DNA from: Pseudomonas sp. B21-023
GTDB taxonomy: Bacteria; Pseudomonadota; Gammaproteobacteria; Pseudomonadales; Pseudomonadaceae
DNA: 64,000 bases
Assembly: GCF_024749165.1 (NCBI RefSeq)
Contig: NZ_CP087190.1
Span: forward strand, 4,623,501-4,687,500
Direction of reading: 5' to 3'
In this document: positions 16,146-24,676 of the stretch, piece after piece
How the letters are laid out: each line of letters begins with the position of its first letter
Numbering within the stretch: the stretch's first letter is position 1
Notes under the pieces: generated by a model
What the model saw: the letters and a program-made list of their open reading frames with translations, nothing else
Told to the model about the DNA's origin: nothing
The model's database searches: none
Made by a program: the position numbers and the translations under genes

Positions 16146-18437
16146 ATGATGAAACTGTCTTTGCTGGGCCTGGCCATGGGCCTTGCCAGTCAGGCGGCCC
16201 TTGCCGCCCCTATCGCCCCGCCCCTGCAGGACAAGCAGGCGTTCGTCGACCATCTGATCAGCCAGATGACCGAGGCCGAGAAGATCGGCCAGCTACGCCT
16301 GATCAGCATCGGCCCCGAGATGCCCCACGCGAAGATCCGCGAGGAAATCGCCGCCGGACGCATCGGCGGCACCTTCAACTCGCGCACCGCCCCGGAGAAC
16401 CGTCCGATGCAGGACGCGGCCATGCGCAGCCGCCTCAAGATCCCGATGTTCTTCGCCTACGACACCATCCATGGCGAACGCACCATCTTCCCGATCGGCC
16501 TGGGCCTGGCCTCGTCCTGGGATATGGACGCCATCGCCAAGGTCGGCCGCACCTCGGCCGTCGAGGCGGCCGCCGACTCGCTGGACATGACCTTCGCACC
16601 GATGGTCGACATTGCCCGCGACCCGCGTTGGGGGCGCACCAGCGAAGGCTTTGGCGAGGACACCTACCTGACTTCGAAGATCGGCCAGGTGATGGTCAAG
16701 TCGTTCCAGGGGTCGAGCCCGGCCAATGCCGACAGCATCATGGCCATCGTCAAGCACTTCGCCCTGTACGGCGCCGTGGAAGGGGGCCGCGACTACAACA
16801 CGGTCGATATGAGCCTGCCGAAGATGTACAACGACTACCTGCCGCCCTACCGCGCCGCGCTCGACGCCGGTGCTGGCGGGGTGATGGTGGCGCTGAACTC
16901 GATCAACGGCGTGCCGGCCACGTCCAACACCTGGCTGATGAACGACTTGCTGCGCAAGCAGTGGGGCTTCAAGGGCGTGACCATCAGCGACCACGGCGCC
17001 ATCCAGGAACTGATCCGCCATGGCGTGGCCCGTGACGGCCGCGAAGCCGCCAAGCTGGCGATCAAGGCCGGCATCGACATGAGCATGAACGACACCCTCT
17101 ACGGCGAAGAACTGCCTGGGTTGTTGAAGTCCGGTGAGGTCAGCCAGGCAGAACTGGACCAGGCAGTGCGTGAAGTGCTGGGCGCCAAGTACGACATGGG
17201 TCTGTTCAAAGACCCCTACGTGCGCATTCCAAAGCCTGAGACCGACCTGAAGGACTACTACGCCGAGGACCGCCTGCACCGCGAAGCCGCGCGTGACGTG
17301 GCACGCCGCGGCCTGGTGCTGCTGGAAAACCGCGAGCAGACCCTGCCCCTGAAAAAGGCCGGCACCATCGCCGTGGTCGGCCCACTGGCCGATGCGCCGA
17401 TCGACATGATGGGCAGTTGGGCCGCCGACGGTAAACCGCAGCACTCGGTGACCGTGCGTGAAGGTTTGCGCCGCGCCGTCGAAGGCAAGGCCAAGCTGGT
17501 GTACGCCAAGGGCTCGAACGTCACTGGCGACAAGGCGATGTTCGATTACCTGAACTTCCTCAACTTCGACGCCCCGGAAATCGTCGACGACCCGCGTCCG
17601 GCCGCGGTGCTGATCGACGAAGCGGTCAAGGCCGCCAGGCAATCGGACGTGGTCGTGGCCGTGGTCGGCGAGTCCCGGGGCATGTCCCACGAGTCCTCAA
17701 GCCGCACCACCCTGGAGATCCCCGCGGTACAACGCGACCTGATCAAAGCGCTCAAGGCCACCGGAAAACCCTTGGTGCTGGTGCTGATGAACGGCCGTCC
17801 GCTGTCGATCGCCTGGGAACGCGAGCAGGCCGACGCCATCCTTGAAACCTGGTTCAGCGGCACCGAAGGCGGCAACGCCATCGCCGACGTACTGTTCGGC
17901 GACTACAACCCGTCCGGGCGGCTGGCCATCACCTTCCCGCGTTCGGTCGGGCAGATCCCGATGTACTACAACCACATACGCATCGGCCGCCCGTTCACCC
18001 CAGGCAAGCCGGGCAACTACACCTCGCAGTACTTCGAGGAGCCAAACGGCCCGCTGTATCCGTTCGGCTACGGCCTGAGCTACACCAGCTTCGAACTGTC
18101 CGACCTGACCTTGTCGCAGACCGAGCTAAAGCGCGGCGCGACCCTCAAGGCCAAGGTCGTCGTGAAGAACACCGGCAAGCGTGACGGCGAGACCGTGGTG
18201 CAGCTGTATATCCAGGACCAGAGCGCGTCGATGAGCCGCCCGGTGAAGGAGCTGAAGAACTTCCAGAAGCTGATGCTCAAGGCCGGCGAGTCGCGAACCT
18301 TGACTTTCGACATCAGTGAGCAGGATCTGAAGTTCTACAATGGCCAACTGCAGCACGTTGCCGAGGCTGGCCAGTTCAACGTGCAGGTCGGCCTCGATTC
18401 CGAAGCGGTGCAACAGCAGAGCTTCGAGCTGCTGTAA
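16146..18437 (+). CDS. bglX: Periplasmic beta-glucosidase, glycoside hydrolase family 3
   Basis: A 763-residue exported enzyme that releases terminal beta-D-glucose from cello-oligosaccharides and other beta-glucosides. The signal peptide ends near ALAAP (residue 21). The GH3 N-terminal TIM barrel carries RLKIPMFFAYDTIHGERTIFPIG, KHFALYGAVEGGRDYN and the nucleophile segment GFKGVTISDHGA (the Asp in SDH). The C-terminal alpha/beta sandwich has VVVAVVGESRGMSHESSSRT with the acid/base Glu region. A fibronectin III-like domain ends the protein (ELKRGATLKAKVVVKNTGKRDGETVVQLY). Length matches E. coli BglX (765). Of the adjacent start codons, the ATG at 16146 sits about 7 bases after ACGGA; the TTG at 16143 is less likely. 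The gene is followed by a REPIN and mifS. Confidence 0.95.
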   Translation: MMKLSLLGLAMGLASQAALAAPIAPPLQDKQAFVDHLISQMTEAEKIGQLRLISIGPEMPHAKIREEIAAGRIGGTFNSRTAPENRPMQDAAMRSRLKIPMFFAYDTIHGERTIFPIGLGLASSWDMDAIAKVGRTSAVEAAADSLDMTFAPMVDIARDPRWGRTSEGFGEDTYLTSKIGQVMVKSFQGSSPANADSIMAIVKHFALYGAVEGGRDYNTVDMSLPKMYNDYLPPYRAALDAGAGGVMVALNSINGVPATSNTWLMNDLLRKQWGFKGVTISDHGAIQELIRHGVARDGREAAKLAIKAGIDMSMNDTLYGEELPGLLKSGEVSQAELDQAVREVLGAKYDMGLFKDPYVRIPKPETDLKDYYAEDRLHREAARDVARRGLVLLENREQTLPLKKAGTIAVVGPLADAPIDMMGSWAADGKPQHSVTVREGLRRAVEGKAKLVYAKGSNVTGDKAMFDYLNFLNFDAPEIVDDPRPAAVLIDEAVKAARQSDVVVAVVGESRGMSHESSSRTTLEIPAVQRDLIKALKATGKPLVLVLMNGRPLSIAWEREQADAILETWFSGTEGGNAIADVLFGDYNPSGRLAITFPRSVGQIPMYYNHIRIGRPFTPGKPGNYTSQYFEEPNGPLYPFGYGLSYTSFELSDLTLSQTELKRGATLKAKVVVKNTGKRDGETVVQLYIQDQSASMSRPVKELKNFQKLMLKAGESRTLTFDISEQDLKFYNGQLQHVAEAGQFNVQVGLDSEAVQQQSFELL

Positions 18438-18444
18438 GCCAGAC

Positions 18445-18518
18445 CCGGCCCCATCGCGGGACAAGCCCGTTTCCACACATCACGCTGTGGAAGCGGGCTT
18501 GCCCCGCGAAGAGGCCGG
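18445..18518. repeat. REPIN (paired REP palindromes) between bglX and mifS
   Basis: Two inverted REP copies: CCGGCCCCATCGCGGGACAA on the left and a matching inverted GCGGGCTTGCCCCGCGAAGA on the right, separated by a short AT-richer loop. Such pairs are abundant in the P. putida group, move via RAYT proteins and can terminate transcription or stabilise messages. Confidence 0.8.
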
Positions 18519-18548
18519 CACAGACAACCGCAACCCCGGATCCGCCCC

Positions 18549-20306
18549 ATGCCCTCATCCTTCCGCACCCTGCGCCTGGGTTTGATCATCCTGCTGATCC
18601 TGGTCGGCACCACACTCAGCGCCGGCTGGGCCATGCACCAGGCCAAGCGCGAGGCGATGGCAACCGACGCCCGCCGGGCCGGCCAGCAACTGGGCCTGTA
18701 TGCCAACGCCCTGCATACCCTGATCGAGCGCTACCGTGCATTGCCTGCGGTACTGGCGCTGGACCCTGAACTGATCGCCGCCCTGCGCGGCCCGGTTACC
18801 GAACAGGTGCAGGACGCCCTGAACCGCAAGCTCGAACGCATCAACGGCGCCGCCAACTCTTCCACCCTGGAGCTGTTGGACCGCACGGGCCTGGCCATCG
18901 CGGCCAGCAACTGGCGCCTGCCGACCACCTATGTCGGTTCCAACTACGGCTTTCGCCCCTATTTCAAACAGACCCGCAGCCAGGGCAGTGGCCGCTTCTA
19001 CGCCGTCGGCGTGACCAGCGGCGTGCCAGGTTATTTCCTGGCGAGCGCGGTGAACGACGAACATGGCCGCTTCCTCGGCGCCATGGTGGTCAAGCTGGAG
19101 TTCCCGGAGCTCGAGCGCGAGTGGCGCCAGGGCAACGACATCCTGCTGGTCAGCGATGCCCGCGGCATCACCTTCATTGCCAACCAGGACGGCTGGCGTT
19201 ACCGCGAACTGCAACCGCTGTCCGGTGCCGACCGCGCCGAGCTGGCGGAGACCCGCCAGTACGACAAGCAGCCGCTGGTGCCCCTGCAGCACCAGGCCCT
19301 GACTCGCTTCACCGACACCAGCCACCTGACCCGCGTGCAAGGCCCGGATGGCACCGCCGAGTACCTGTGGGAGCGCCTGCCCCTGGAGGCCGAAGGCTGG
19401 ACCCTGCACCTGTTGCGCAAGCCGCAGGTCGCCGAGGATGGGCGCAACGCCGCCCTCGCCGCCGCGGCGATCTGGCTGAGCCTGGTGTTCGCCGCGCTGT
19501 TCGTCAGCCAGCGCCTGCGCCTGGCCCGTCTGCGTCAACGCAGCCGCGAGGAGCTCAAGCGCCAGGTCGAGGAGCGTACCCGCGAGCTGCGCACGGCCCA
19601 GGAAGGCCTGGTGCAGTCGGCCAAGCTGGCGGCGCTGGGGCAGATGTCGGCCGCGCTGGCCCACGAGATCAACCAGCCTCTTACCACCCAGCGCATGCAA
19701 CTGGAAACCTTGCGCCTGCTGCTTGATCATGGCCGTCATGACGAAGCCCGCCAGGCCCTGGAACCGCTCGAGCAGATGCTCAGTCGCATGGCCGCGCTCA
19801 CCGGCCACCTGAAAACCTTCGCCCGCAACAGCCCCGGAGGCCTGCGCGAACGCCTGGACCTGGCCACCGTGGTCGACCAGGCATTGCACCTGCTGGACAC
19901 TCGCATGCGCGCCGAAAACGTCGAGGTGGCGCTGTACCTGGCGCGCCCGGCCTGGGTCCGTGGCGATGCGATCCGCCTGGAGCAAGTGCTGATCAACCTG
20001 CTGCGCAACGCCCTCGACGCCATGGCCGACAAGCGCTACAAACGCCTGGAGATCCGTATCGAGGCGGACGATGCGCAGTGGCGCCTGAGCGTGCTCGACT
20101 CCGGTGGCGGCATCCTCGACACCGACCTTTGCCGGGTCTTCGACCCGTTCTTCACCACCAAGCCGGTCGGCGAGGGCCTGGGCCTGGGCCTGGCCATCTC
20201 CTACGGCATCGTCATCGATGCCGGCGGCCACCTGCAGGTCGAGAACCTGCCGGGGGGCGCCCGCTTCAGCCTCACCCTGCCCCGCGACCTGGAGACGGTA
20301 TGTTGA
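18549..20306 (+). CDS. mifS: Sensor histidine kinase MifS (DctB-like)
   Basis: A 585-residue inner-membrane sensor kinase of the C4-/C5-dicarboxylate type. Membrane helices lie at about residues 10-28 and 300-320, enclosing a periplasmic double-PAS/Cache sensor (SNYGFRPYFKQTRSQGSGRFYAVG is typical of DctB). A coiled coil (residues 325-355) leads to the H-box ALAHEINQPL with His372, then the N-box NLLRNALDAM, G1 LDSGGGI, F-box DPFFTTKP and G2 EGLGLGLAIS. In P. aeruginosa, MifS with MifR controls alpha-ketoglutarate uptake and use; the KgtP-like gene lies just downstream here. The stop codon overlaps the mifR start by 7 bp. Confidence 0.85.
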   Translation: MPSSFRTLRLGLIILLILVGTTLSAGWAMHQAKREAMATDARRAGQQLGLYANALHTLIERYRALPAVLALDPELIAALRGPVTEQVQDALNRKLERINGAANSSTLELLDRTGLAIAASNWRLPTTYVGSNYGFRPYFKQTRSQGSGRFYAVGVTSGVPGYFLASAVNDEHGRFLGAMVVKLEFPELEREWRQGNDILLVSDARGITFIANQDGWRYRELQPLSGADRAELAETRQYDKQPLVPLQHQALTRFTDTSHLTRVQGPDGTAEYLWERLPLEAEGWTLHLLRKPQVAEDGRNAALAAAAIWLSLVFAALFVSQRLRLARLRQRSREELKRQVEERTRELRTAQEGLVQSAKLAALGQMSAALAHEINQPLTTQRMQLETLRLLLDHGRHDEARQALEPLEQMLSRMAALTGHLKTFARNSPGGLRERLDLATVVDQALHLLDTRMRAENVEVALYLARPAWVRGDAIRLEQVLINLLRNALDAMADKRYKRLEIRIEADDAQWRLSVLDSGGGILDTDLCRVFDPFFTTKPVGEGLGLGLAISYGIVIDAGGHLQVENLPGGARFSLTLPRDLETVC

Positions 20307-21634
20307 ATTCAGTGATCGTTGTCGATGACGAAGCCAGCATCCGCGCTGCGGTGGAACAATGGCTGAGCCTGTCAGGCTTCAACGTGCAGCTTTTCGAGCG
20401 TGCCGAGGAGTGCCTGGCGCAACTCCCGGCGCACTTTCCCGGCGTGATCCTCAGCGACGTGCGCATGCCCGGCATGTCCGGTCTGCAGTTGCTCGACCGG
20501 CTCCAGCAGGCCGACCCCGACCTGCCGGTGATTCTGCTCACCGGCCACGGCGATGTGCCCATGGCGGTGGAGGCGATGCGCAACGGTGCCTACGACTTTC
20601 TGGAAAAGCCCTTTACCCCACAGCACCTGATGGGCAGCCTGCGCCGGGCCCTGGAAAAACGCCAGCTGGTCCTGGAAAACCGCCGCCTGCATGAGCAGGC
20701 CGACCTCAAGGCCCAGCTGGAGAACACCTTGCTGGGCATGTCCCAGGGGTTGCAGCAACTGCGCCGACAGGTGCTGGAGCTGGCCAGCCTGCCGGTCAAC
20801 GTGCTGATCCGTGGCGAAACTGGCAGCGGCAAGGAGCGCGTGGCGCGCTGCCTGCACGACTTCGGCCCGCGCGCCGACAAACCCTTTGTCGCGCTAAACT
20901 GCGCGGCCATCCCCGAAACATTGTTCGAAGCCGAACTGTTCGGCCATGAAAGCGGCGCCTTTACCGGCGCTCAGGGCAAGCGCGTCGGCAAGCTGGAGTA
21001 CGCCAATGGCGGTACGGTATTCCTCGACGAGATCGAGAGCATGCCCCTGGCCCAGCAAGCCAAACTGTTGCGGGTGATCCAGGAGCAGAGGCTTGAGCGC
21101 CTGGGGGCCAACCAGAGCATCGCCGTCGATCTGCGCATCATCGCCGCGACCAAACCGGACCTGCTTGAAGAGGCCCGTGCTGGGCGCTTTCGCGAAGACC
21201 TGGCGTACCGCCTCAACGTTGCCGAGCTGCGCCTGGCACCGCTGCGCGAGCGCCGTGAAGACATCCCGCTGTTGTTCGAACACTTCGCTCGCACCGCTGC
21301 CGAACGCCTGGGCCGCCATGCCCCACCGGTCGGCGGAGGACGATTGGCGCAGCTGCTGGCCCACGACTGGCCGGGCAATGTGCGTGAGTTGGCCAATGCT
21401 GCCGAACGTCATGCCTTGGGGCTGGATTCGCAGAACCTTGAGAGCCTGCCAGGCGGGCAGTCGCTGGGCGAACAGATGGAGGCGTTCGAAGCCCAATGCT
21501 TGCGTGCGGCGCTGCGCCAGCACCGGGGCGAGATCAAGGGGGTGATGGAGGCGCTGCAACTGCCGCGGCGTACGCTGAACGAGAAGATGCAGCGCCATGG
21601 CCTGGTGCGTGAGGACTTTCTCGGCAACGAATGA
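20300..21634 (+). CDS. mifR: Sigma-54-dependent response regulator MifR (NtrC family)
   Basis: A 444-residue activator. Receiver domain: residues 4-118 with phospho-acceptor Asp53 in ILSDVRMPG and Lys103 in LEKPF. The AAA+ domain has Walker A GETGSGKE (172-179), the sigma-54 contact loop GAFTGA (219-224) and Walker B GTVFLDEIES. A C-terminal Fis-type helix-turn-helix ends the protein (LRQHRGEIKGVMEALQLPRRTLNEKMQRHG). It overlaps mifS by 7 bp, so both are one transcript. It should activate the kgtP-like gene downstream, whose promoter region has a sigma-54 site and two upstream inverted repeats, the first overlapping the mifR stop codon. Confidence 0.88.
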   Translation: MLNSVIVVDDEASIRAAVEQWLSLSGFNVQLFERAEECLAQLPAHFPGVILSDVRMPGMSGLQLLDRLQQADPDLPVILLTGHGDVPMAVEAMRNGAYDFLEKPFTPQHLMGSLRRALEKRQLVLENRRLHEQADLKAQLENTLLGMSQGLQQLRRQVLELASLPVNVLIRGETGSGKERVARCLHDFGPRADKPFVALNCAAIPETLFEAELFGHESGAFTGAQGKRVGKLEYANGGTVFLDEIESMPLAQQAKLLRVIQEQRLERLGANQSIAVDLRIIAATKPDLLEEARAGRFREDLAYRLNVAELRLAPLRERREDIPLLFEHFARTAAERLGRHAPPVGGGRLAQLLAHDWPGNVRELANAAERHALGLDSQNLESLPGGQSLGEQMEAFEAQCLRAALRQHRGEIKGVMEALQLPRRTLNEKMQRHGLVREDFLGNE

Positions 21635-21681
21635 GCGGATTTCCGCTTATCGGTCCAGGCAAATGAGCGGAAGTTCGCTCA
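21632..21681. promoter_or_regulatory. Two tandem inverted-repeat sites, probable MifR enhancers
   Basis: Site 1 (21632-21649) is TGAGCGGATTTCCGCTTA and site 2 (21664-21681) is TGAGCGGAAGTTCGCTCA; both are dyads with the same left half TGAGCGGA. Their centres are 32 bp apart, about three helical turns, so activator dimers would sit on the same DNA face. They lie about 150-200 bp upstream of a GG-N10-GC sigma-54 promoter, the usual distance for enhancers of NtrC-type regulators. MifR binding is an inference. Confidence 0.6.
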
Positions 21682-21713
21682 CTGCATGCTGAATCGCCGG
21701 GACTGCCTGGCAG

Positions 21714-21789
21714 CCCATCGCTGGCAAGCCAGCGCCCCCCAGGCACCATGCAAGCCAGATACGGTGGGAGCTGGCTTGCCAGCGACAGG
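21714..21789. repeat. REPIN between the enhancer sites and the sigma-54 promoter
   Basis: CCCATCGCTGGCAAGCCAGC on the left is mirrored by GGGAGCTGGCTTGCCAGCGA on the right. This is the TCGCTGGCAAGCCAGC variant of the Pseudomonas REP. Its location between activator sites and promoter is unusual for an element often considered transcriptionally inert. Confidence 0.8.
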
Positions 21790-21827
21790 GCACAAGACGC
21801 CCCCAAATGGACCACCAAGCACCCATT

Positions 21828-21843
21828 TGGCACACCTCCTGCA
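21828..21843 (+). promoter_or_regulatory. Sigma-54 (-24/-12) promoter of the kgtP-like gene
   Basis: TGGCACACCTCCTGCA has the invariant GG and GC with exactly 10 bases between them and matches TGGCAC at the -24 box. It lies 61 bp upstream of the transporter ATG at 21904, directly downstream of an NtrC-family activator gene. Confidence 0.75.
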
Positions 21844-21903
21844 GAACCCTTCTCAAGCTGCGCCCCGAGCGCGCTCCACAAAAACAACGAGAAGGTATCC
21901 CTG

Positions 21904-23223
21904 ATGGATAACGCCAGCACTCTGCCCACCGGGGCGGCCGTTGCGCCCGCCGCGGAAAAGTCCACCGCCAGCCGCCTCAAATCGATCTTCAGTGGTTCCA
22001 TCGGCAACATGGTCGAATGGTACGACTGGTACGTCTACGCCGCATTCTCGCTGTACTTCGCCAAGGCTTTCTTCCCCGCCGGCGACACCACCGCCCAACT
22101 GCTCAACACCGCCGCAATCTTTGCCGTGGGCTTCCTCATGCGCCCGATCGGTGGCTGGCTGATGGGCCTGTACGCCGACCGCAAGGGCCGCAAGGCGGCG
22201 CTGATGGCCTCGGTGCTGCTGATGTGCGCCGGCTCGCTGGTCATCGCGCTGACGCCGGGCTACGAGACCATCGGCGTCGCCGCACCGGTCCTTCTGGTCA
22301 TCGCCCGCCTGATGCAGGGCCTCTCGGTAGGGGGTGAATACGGCACCTCGGCCACCTACCTGAGCGAGATGGCCAGCAAGGAGCGCCGCGGCTTCTTCTC
22401 CAGCTTCCAGTACGTCACCCTGATCTCCGGCCAGCTCATCGCCCTGGCGGTGCTGATCGTCCTGCAGAACACGCTGACTACCGAGGAGCTGTACGCCTGG
22501 GGCTGGCGCGTACCATTCGTGATCGGCGCGCTGTGCGCGGTGGTCGCCCTGTACCTGCGCCGTGGCATGGAAGAGACCGCCTCCTTCACCAAGAAGGAAA
22601 AGTCCAAAGAGAACCTGATGCGCACCCTGATGCGTCATCCCAAGGAACTGATGACCGTGGTCGGCCTGACCATGGGCGGTACCCTGGCCTTCTACACCTA
22701 CACCACCTACATGCAGAAGTACCTGGTCAACACCGTAGGCATGAGCATCAGCGACTCGACCACCATCTCGGCGGCCACGCTGTTCCTGTTCATGTGCCTG
22801 CAGCCGGTGATCGGCGGCCTGTCCGACAAGATCGGCCGGCGCCCGATCCTGATCGCCTTCGGTGTGCTCGGCACCCTGTTCACCGTACCGATCCTCAGCA
22901 CCCTGCACACCATCCAGACGTGGTGGGGCGCGTTCTTCCTGATCATGGCCGCATTGATCATTGTCAGTGGCTACACCTCGATCAACGCCGTGGTGAAGGC
23001 CGAGCTGTTTCCCACCGAGATCCGTGCCCTGGGCGTGGGCCTACCCTACGCGCTGACCGTGTCGATCTTCGGCGGCACCGCCGAGTACGTGGCCCTGTGG
23101 TTCAAGAGCAACGGCATGGAGACCGGTTTCTACTGGTACGTCACCGCCTGCATCGCCTGCTCGCTGCTGGTGTACGCGACGATGAAGGACACCAAGCAGC
23201 ATTCGCGGATCACCACTGACTGA
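21904..23223 (+). CDS. kgtP: MFS alpha-ketoglutarate/dicarboxylate:proton symporter (KgtP-like)
   Basis: A 439-residue inner-membrane permease of the metabolite:H+ symporter branch of the major facilitator superfamily, with about 12 helices. Family marks are GNMVEWYDWYVYAAFSLYFAKAFFP at the first helix, RPIGGWLMGLYADRKGRKAAL (MFS signature), GLSVGGEYGTSATYLSE, and SDKIGRRPIL in the second half. The ATG at 21904 follows GAGAAGG. It is preceded by a sigma-54 promoter and sits beside mifSR, matching a C5-dicarboxylate transporter under MifR control. A second, related transporter (pcaT) lies in the pca cluster of this window. An IS element inserted 14 bp after its stop has separated it from its original terminator. 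Confidence 0.82.
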   Translation: MDNASTLPTGAAVAPAAEKSTASRLKSIFSGSIGNMVEWYDWYVYAAFSLYFAKAFFPAGDTTAQLLNTAAIFAVGFLMRPIGGWLMGLYADRKGRKAALMASVLLMCAGSLVIALTPGYETIGVAAPVLLVIARLMQGLSVGGEYGTSATYLSEMASKERRGFFSSFQYVTLISGQLIALAVLIVLQNTLTTEELYAWGWRVPFVIGALCAVVALYLRRGMEETASFTKKEKSKENLMRTLMRHPKELMTVVGLTMGGTLAFYTYTTYMQKYLVNTVGMSISDSTTISAATLFLFMCLQPVIGGLSDKIGRRPILIAFGVLGTLFTVPILSTLHTIQTWWGAFFLIMAALIIVSGYTSINAVVKAELFPTEIRALGVGLPYALTVSIFGGTAEYVALWFKSNGMETGFYWYVTACIACSLLVYATMKDTKQHSRITTD

Positions 23224-23286
23224 TCCCTGCTCGCCAATGTCTAGTCCTGAAATAGGTTTACACCTGTTCAGGTAGGCCGACAGACC

Positions 23287-24012
23287 TCAAAACGCCCGAT
23301 GCACCGCATCGGGCGTTTTGTTTTTCAGGGCCATATGAGACCGTTCTGTGTTGTAGATCTGCACTGCCTCATCAACCATCTTCCTCGCCTGCTCAAGATC
23401 TTCAGGGATCCTCAACAACAGCTCCGTCTTGAGGATTCCGTTGATGCGCTCCGCCAGCGCGTTCTGATAACAGTCATACCCATCAGTCATGGAGCACTGA
23501 ACGTCGTGCCGTTGGTGCAGTGACTGGTACAGCGTCGAGCAGTATTGGATGCCTCGATCCGAATGATGGACTAATGGCTGGCGACGACGTCGCTTTCGTA
23601 AGGCCTGCTTGAAGGCTTGCGCCACTGACTCGGCATGCAGGCTTTCATGGACGTGGTGGCCAACAATTTTCCTGGAGTACGCATCCGTTACCAGGCTCAG
23701 ATACAGCGGGCCGTTACGTGCGGGCAGATAAGTAATGTCGGCAACCCAGACGTGCTCTGGCCTTGTCGGTACGACTTGGCTTGGGCCGGGCTTAAGTAAG
23801 TTGGGATGACGGTAGAAGCGATGAAAGCTCTGCGTTGTCTTGTGATACGCCCGCTTAGGCAGCACTAGCAAGCGGCGCTCACCCAAGACCTGGAAAAGCC
23901 TGTCTCGGCCGAGCTGGACTCGTCTGTCAGGTTGGCAATGCAGCAGATAGTGCAGCTTGCGTGTACCCAGACGAGGCTGGCGCATCCGGATTTGCTGTAC
24001 GAACTCAACCAC
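23287..24012 (-). CDS. IS3-family transposase OrfB (DDE integrase domain)
   Basis: The visible GTG-initiated part is 241 residues, but the frame stays open upstream to the frameshift site in orfA, so the real product is probably the OrfAB fusion (23287-24506). The upstream open part reads GLSIARACQFLGISRQAYYKR, the usual HTH_21 start of OrfB. The catalytic triad is visible: Asp in HVWVADITYLP, Asp in VHHSDRGIQYCS and Glu in NALAERINGILK. The 3' end of the gene contains a hairpin that acts as a terminator for the opposite strand. Confidence 0.92.
   Translation of the reverse strand: MVEFVQQIRMRQPRLGTRKLHYLLHCQPDRRVQLGRDRLFQVLGERRLLVLPKRAYHKTTQSFHRFYRHPNLLKPGPSQVVPTRPEHVWVADITYLPARNGPLYLSLVTDAYSRKIVGHHVHESLHAESVAQAFKQALRKRRRRQPLVHHSDRGIQYCSTLYQSLHQRHDVQCSMTDGYDCYQNALAERINGILKTELLLRIPEDLEQARKMVDEAVQIYNTERSHMALKNKTPDAVHRAF
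23289..23326 (+). terminator. Rho-independent terminator at the IS left end, plus-strand orientation
   Basis: AAAACGCCCGATGC pairs with GCATCGGGCGTTTT and is followed by TGTTTTTC. It lies inside the end of orfB but faces transcripts entering from kgtP, 65 bp after the kgtP stop. It shields the IS from read-through and gives kgtP a substitute terminator. Confidence 0.7.
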
Positions 24013-24107
24013 TCGATCCGTCTGGCGCTCTTTGTCATCAGCGGCTTGGTTGCGCTTGTAGTATGCCTGTCGACTGATGCCTAGAAACTGACAAGCCCTG
24101 GCAATGC

Positions 24108-24506
24108 TCAGTCCTGCGACTTGACCTTGCGTGAGGACTTGCCGGATCGCTTTTTTACGACCGATACACCGTAGTCATTTTTCAGAACATCAACGACCGT
24201 CTCAAAGAACTGAGCCTTCTGACTCATCAGCTCAAGCTGCTGCTCAAGCTCTTTGATTCGCTGCTCTGGAGTGAGCGTTTTGGGGTCAGACATCGCGCAG
24301 CTCCTCTCGTCGCGGATCGAGGCCCCCTGGCTCCAATCCTGCCGACCGTGCTTACGCAACCATACCAGAACCGTAGATTTTCCTTGGATGCCGTACCGCT
24401 CCCGGGCCTGGGTGCAGGTCAGCTCGCCTTTTTCGATCTGATCGACCACTGCCAATTTAAAAGACAGCGAGTAATCACGCTGTGTGCGCTTTACACCTTG
24501 ATCCAT
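24108..24506 (-). CDS. IS3-family transposase OrfA with -1 frameshift signal
   Basis: A 132-residue protein with an N-terminal helix-turn-helix (YSLSFKLAVVDQIEKGELTCTQARERYGI, KSTVLVWLRKHG) that binds the IS ends. A leucine-zipper-like coil follows (RIKELEQQLELMSQKAQFFETVVDVL). The slippery heptamer A AAA AAG lies at 24150-24156 (minus strand). A shift of -1 there continues without a stop into the orfB frame, yielding OrfAB transposase. The ATG at 24506 was chosen because longer frames run out of the element through its terminal repeat. Confidence 0.92.
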   Translation of the reverse strand: MDQGVKRTQRDYSLSFKLAVVDQIEKGELTCTQARERYGIQGKSTVLVWLRKHGRQDWSQGASIRDERSCAMSDPKTLTPEQRIKELEQQLELMSQKAQFFETVVDVLKNDYGVSVVKKRSGKSSRKVKSQD

Positions 24507-24568
24507 CTGACTCTCCGGAAATTCGGGATGGGAGGTGTAAACCTTATTCAGGACGGGACACAAACGTG

Positions 24569-24605
24569 AAAAAGGGGCGCTACGGTTGACGGAGCGCCCC
24601 TTTTT
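24569..24605. terminator. Bidirectional terminator, originally downstream of kgtP
   Basis: AAAAAGGGGCGCT (24569-24581) and AGCGCCCCTTTTT (24593-24605) form a 13-bp stem with A and T tracts on both sides. Removing the IS and one CAA copy puts it about 23 bp after the kgtP stop, so it was the native kgtP terminator before insertion. Confidence 0.85.
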
Positions 24606-24623
24606 AATAGGCGTGTCCCAAAC

Positions 24624-24676
24624 AATAGCGCTATTCGGCTCACAACATGAGCTGAATAGCGCTATTATTCGGCTCA
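24624..24676. promoter_or_regulatory. Palindromic operator-like site abutting the fic start codon
   Basis: Arms of 19 bases, AATAGCGCTATTCGGCTCA (24624-24642) and TGAGCTGAATAGCGCTATT (24648-24666), pair with one mismatch across a 5-base spacer. A third partial copy ATTCGGCTCA (24667-24676) runs into the ATG. Each arm also contains the short palindrome AATAGCGCTATT. The position suggests repression of fic, possibly by its own C-terminal winged helix. Confidence 0.6.

Larger units (their letters stand above)
23238..24560 (-). mobile_element. Complete IS3-family insertion sequence, 1323 bp, flanked by CAA duplications
   Basis: Terminal inverted repeats begin TGTC: the left reads TGTCTAGTCCTGAAATAGGT and the right, inverted, TGTCCCGTCCTGAATAAGGT. 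The 3-bp sequence CAA is duplicated on both sides (23235-23237 and 24561-24563). The element carries orfA and orfB on the minus strand with an A6G slippage site, as expected for the IS3 family. Everything needed for mobility looks intact, and the exact target duplication suggests fairly recent insertion. Confidence 0.93.
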
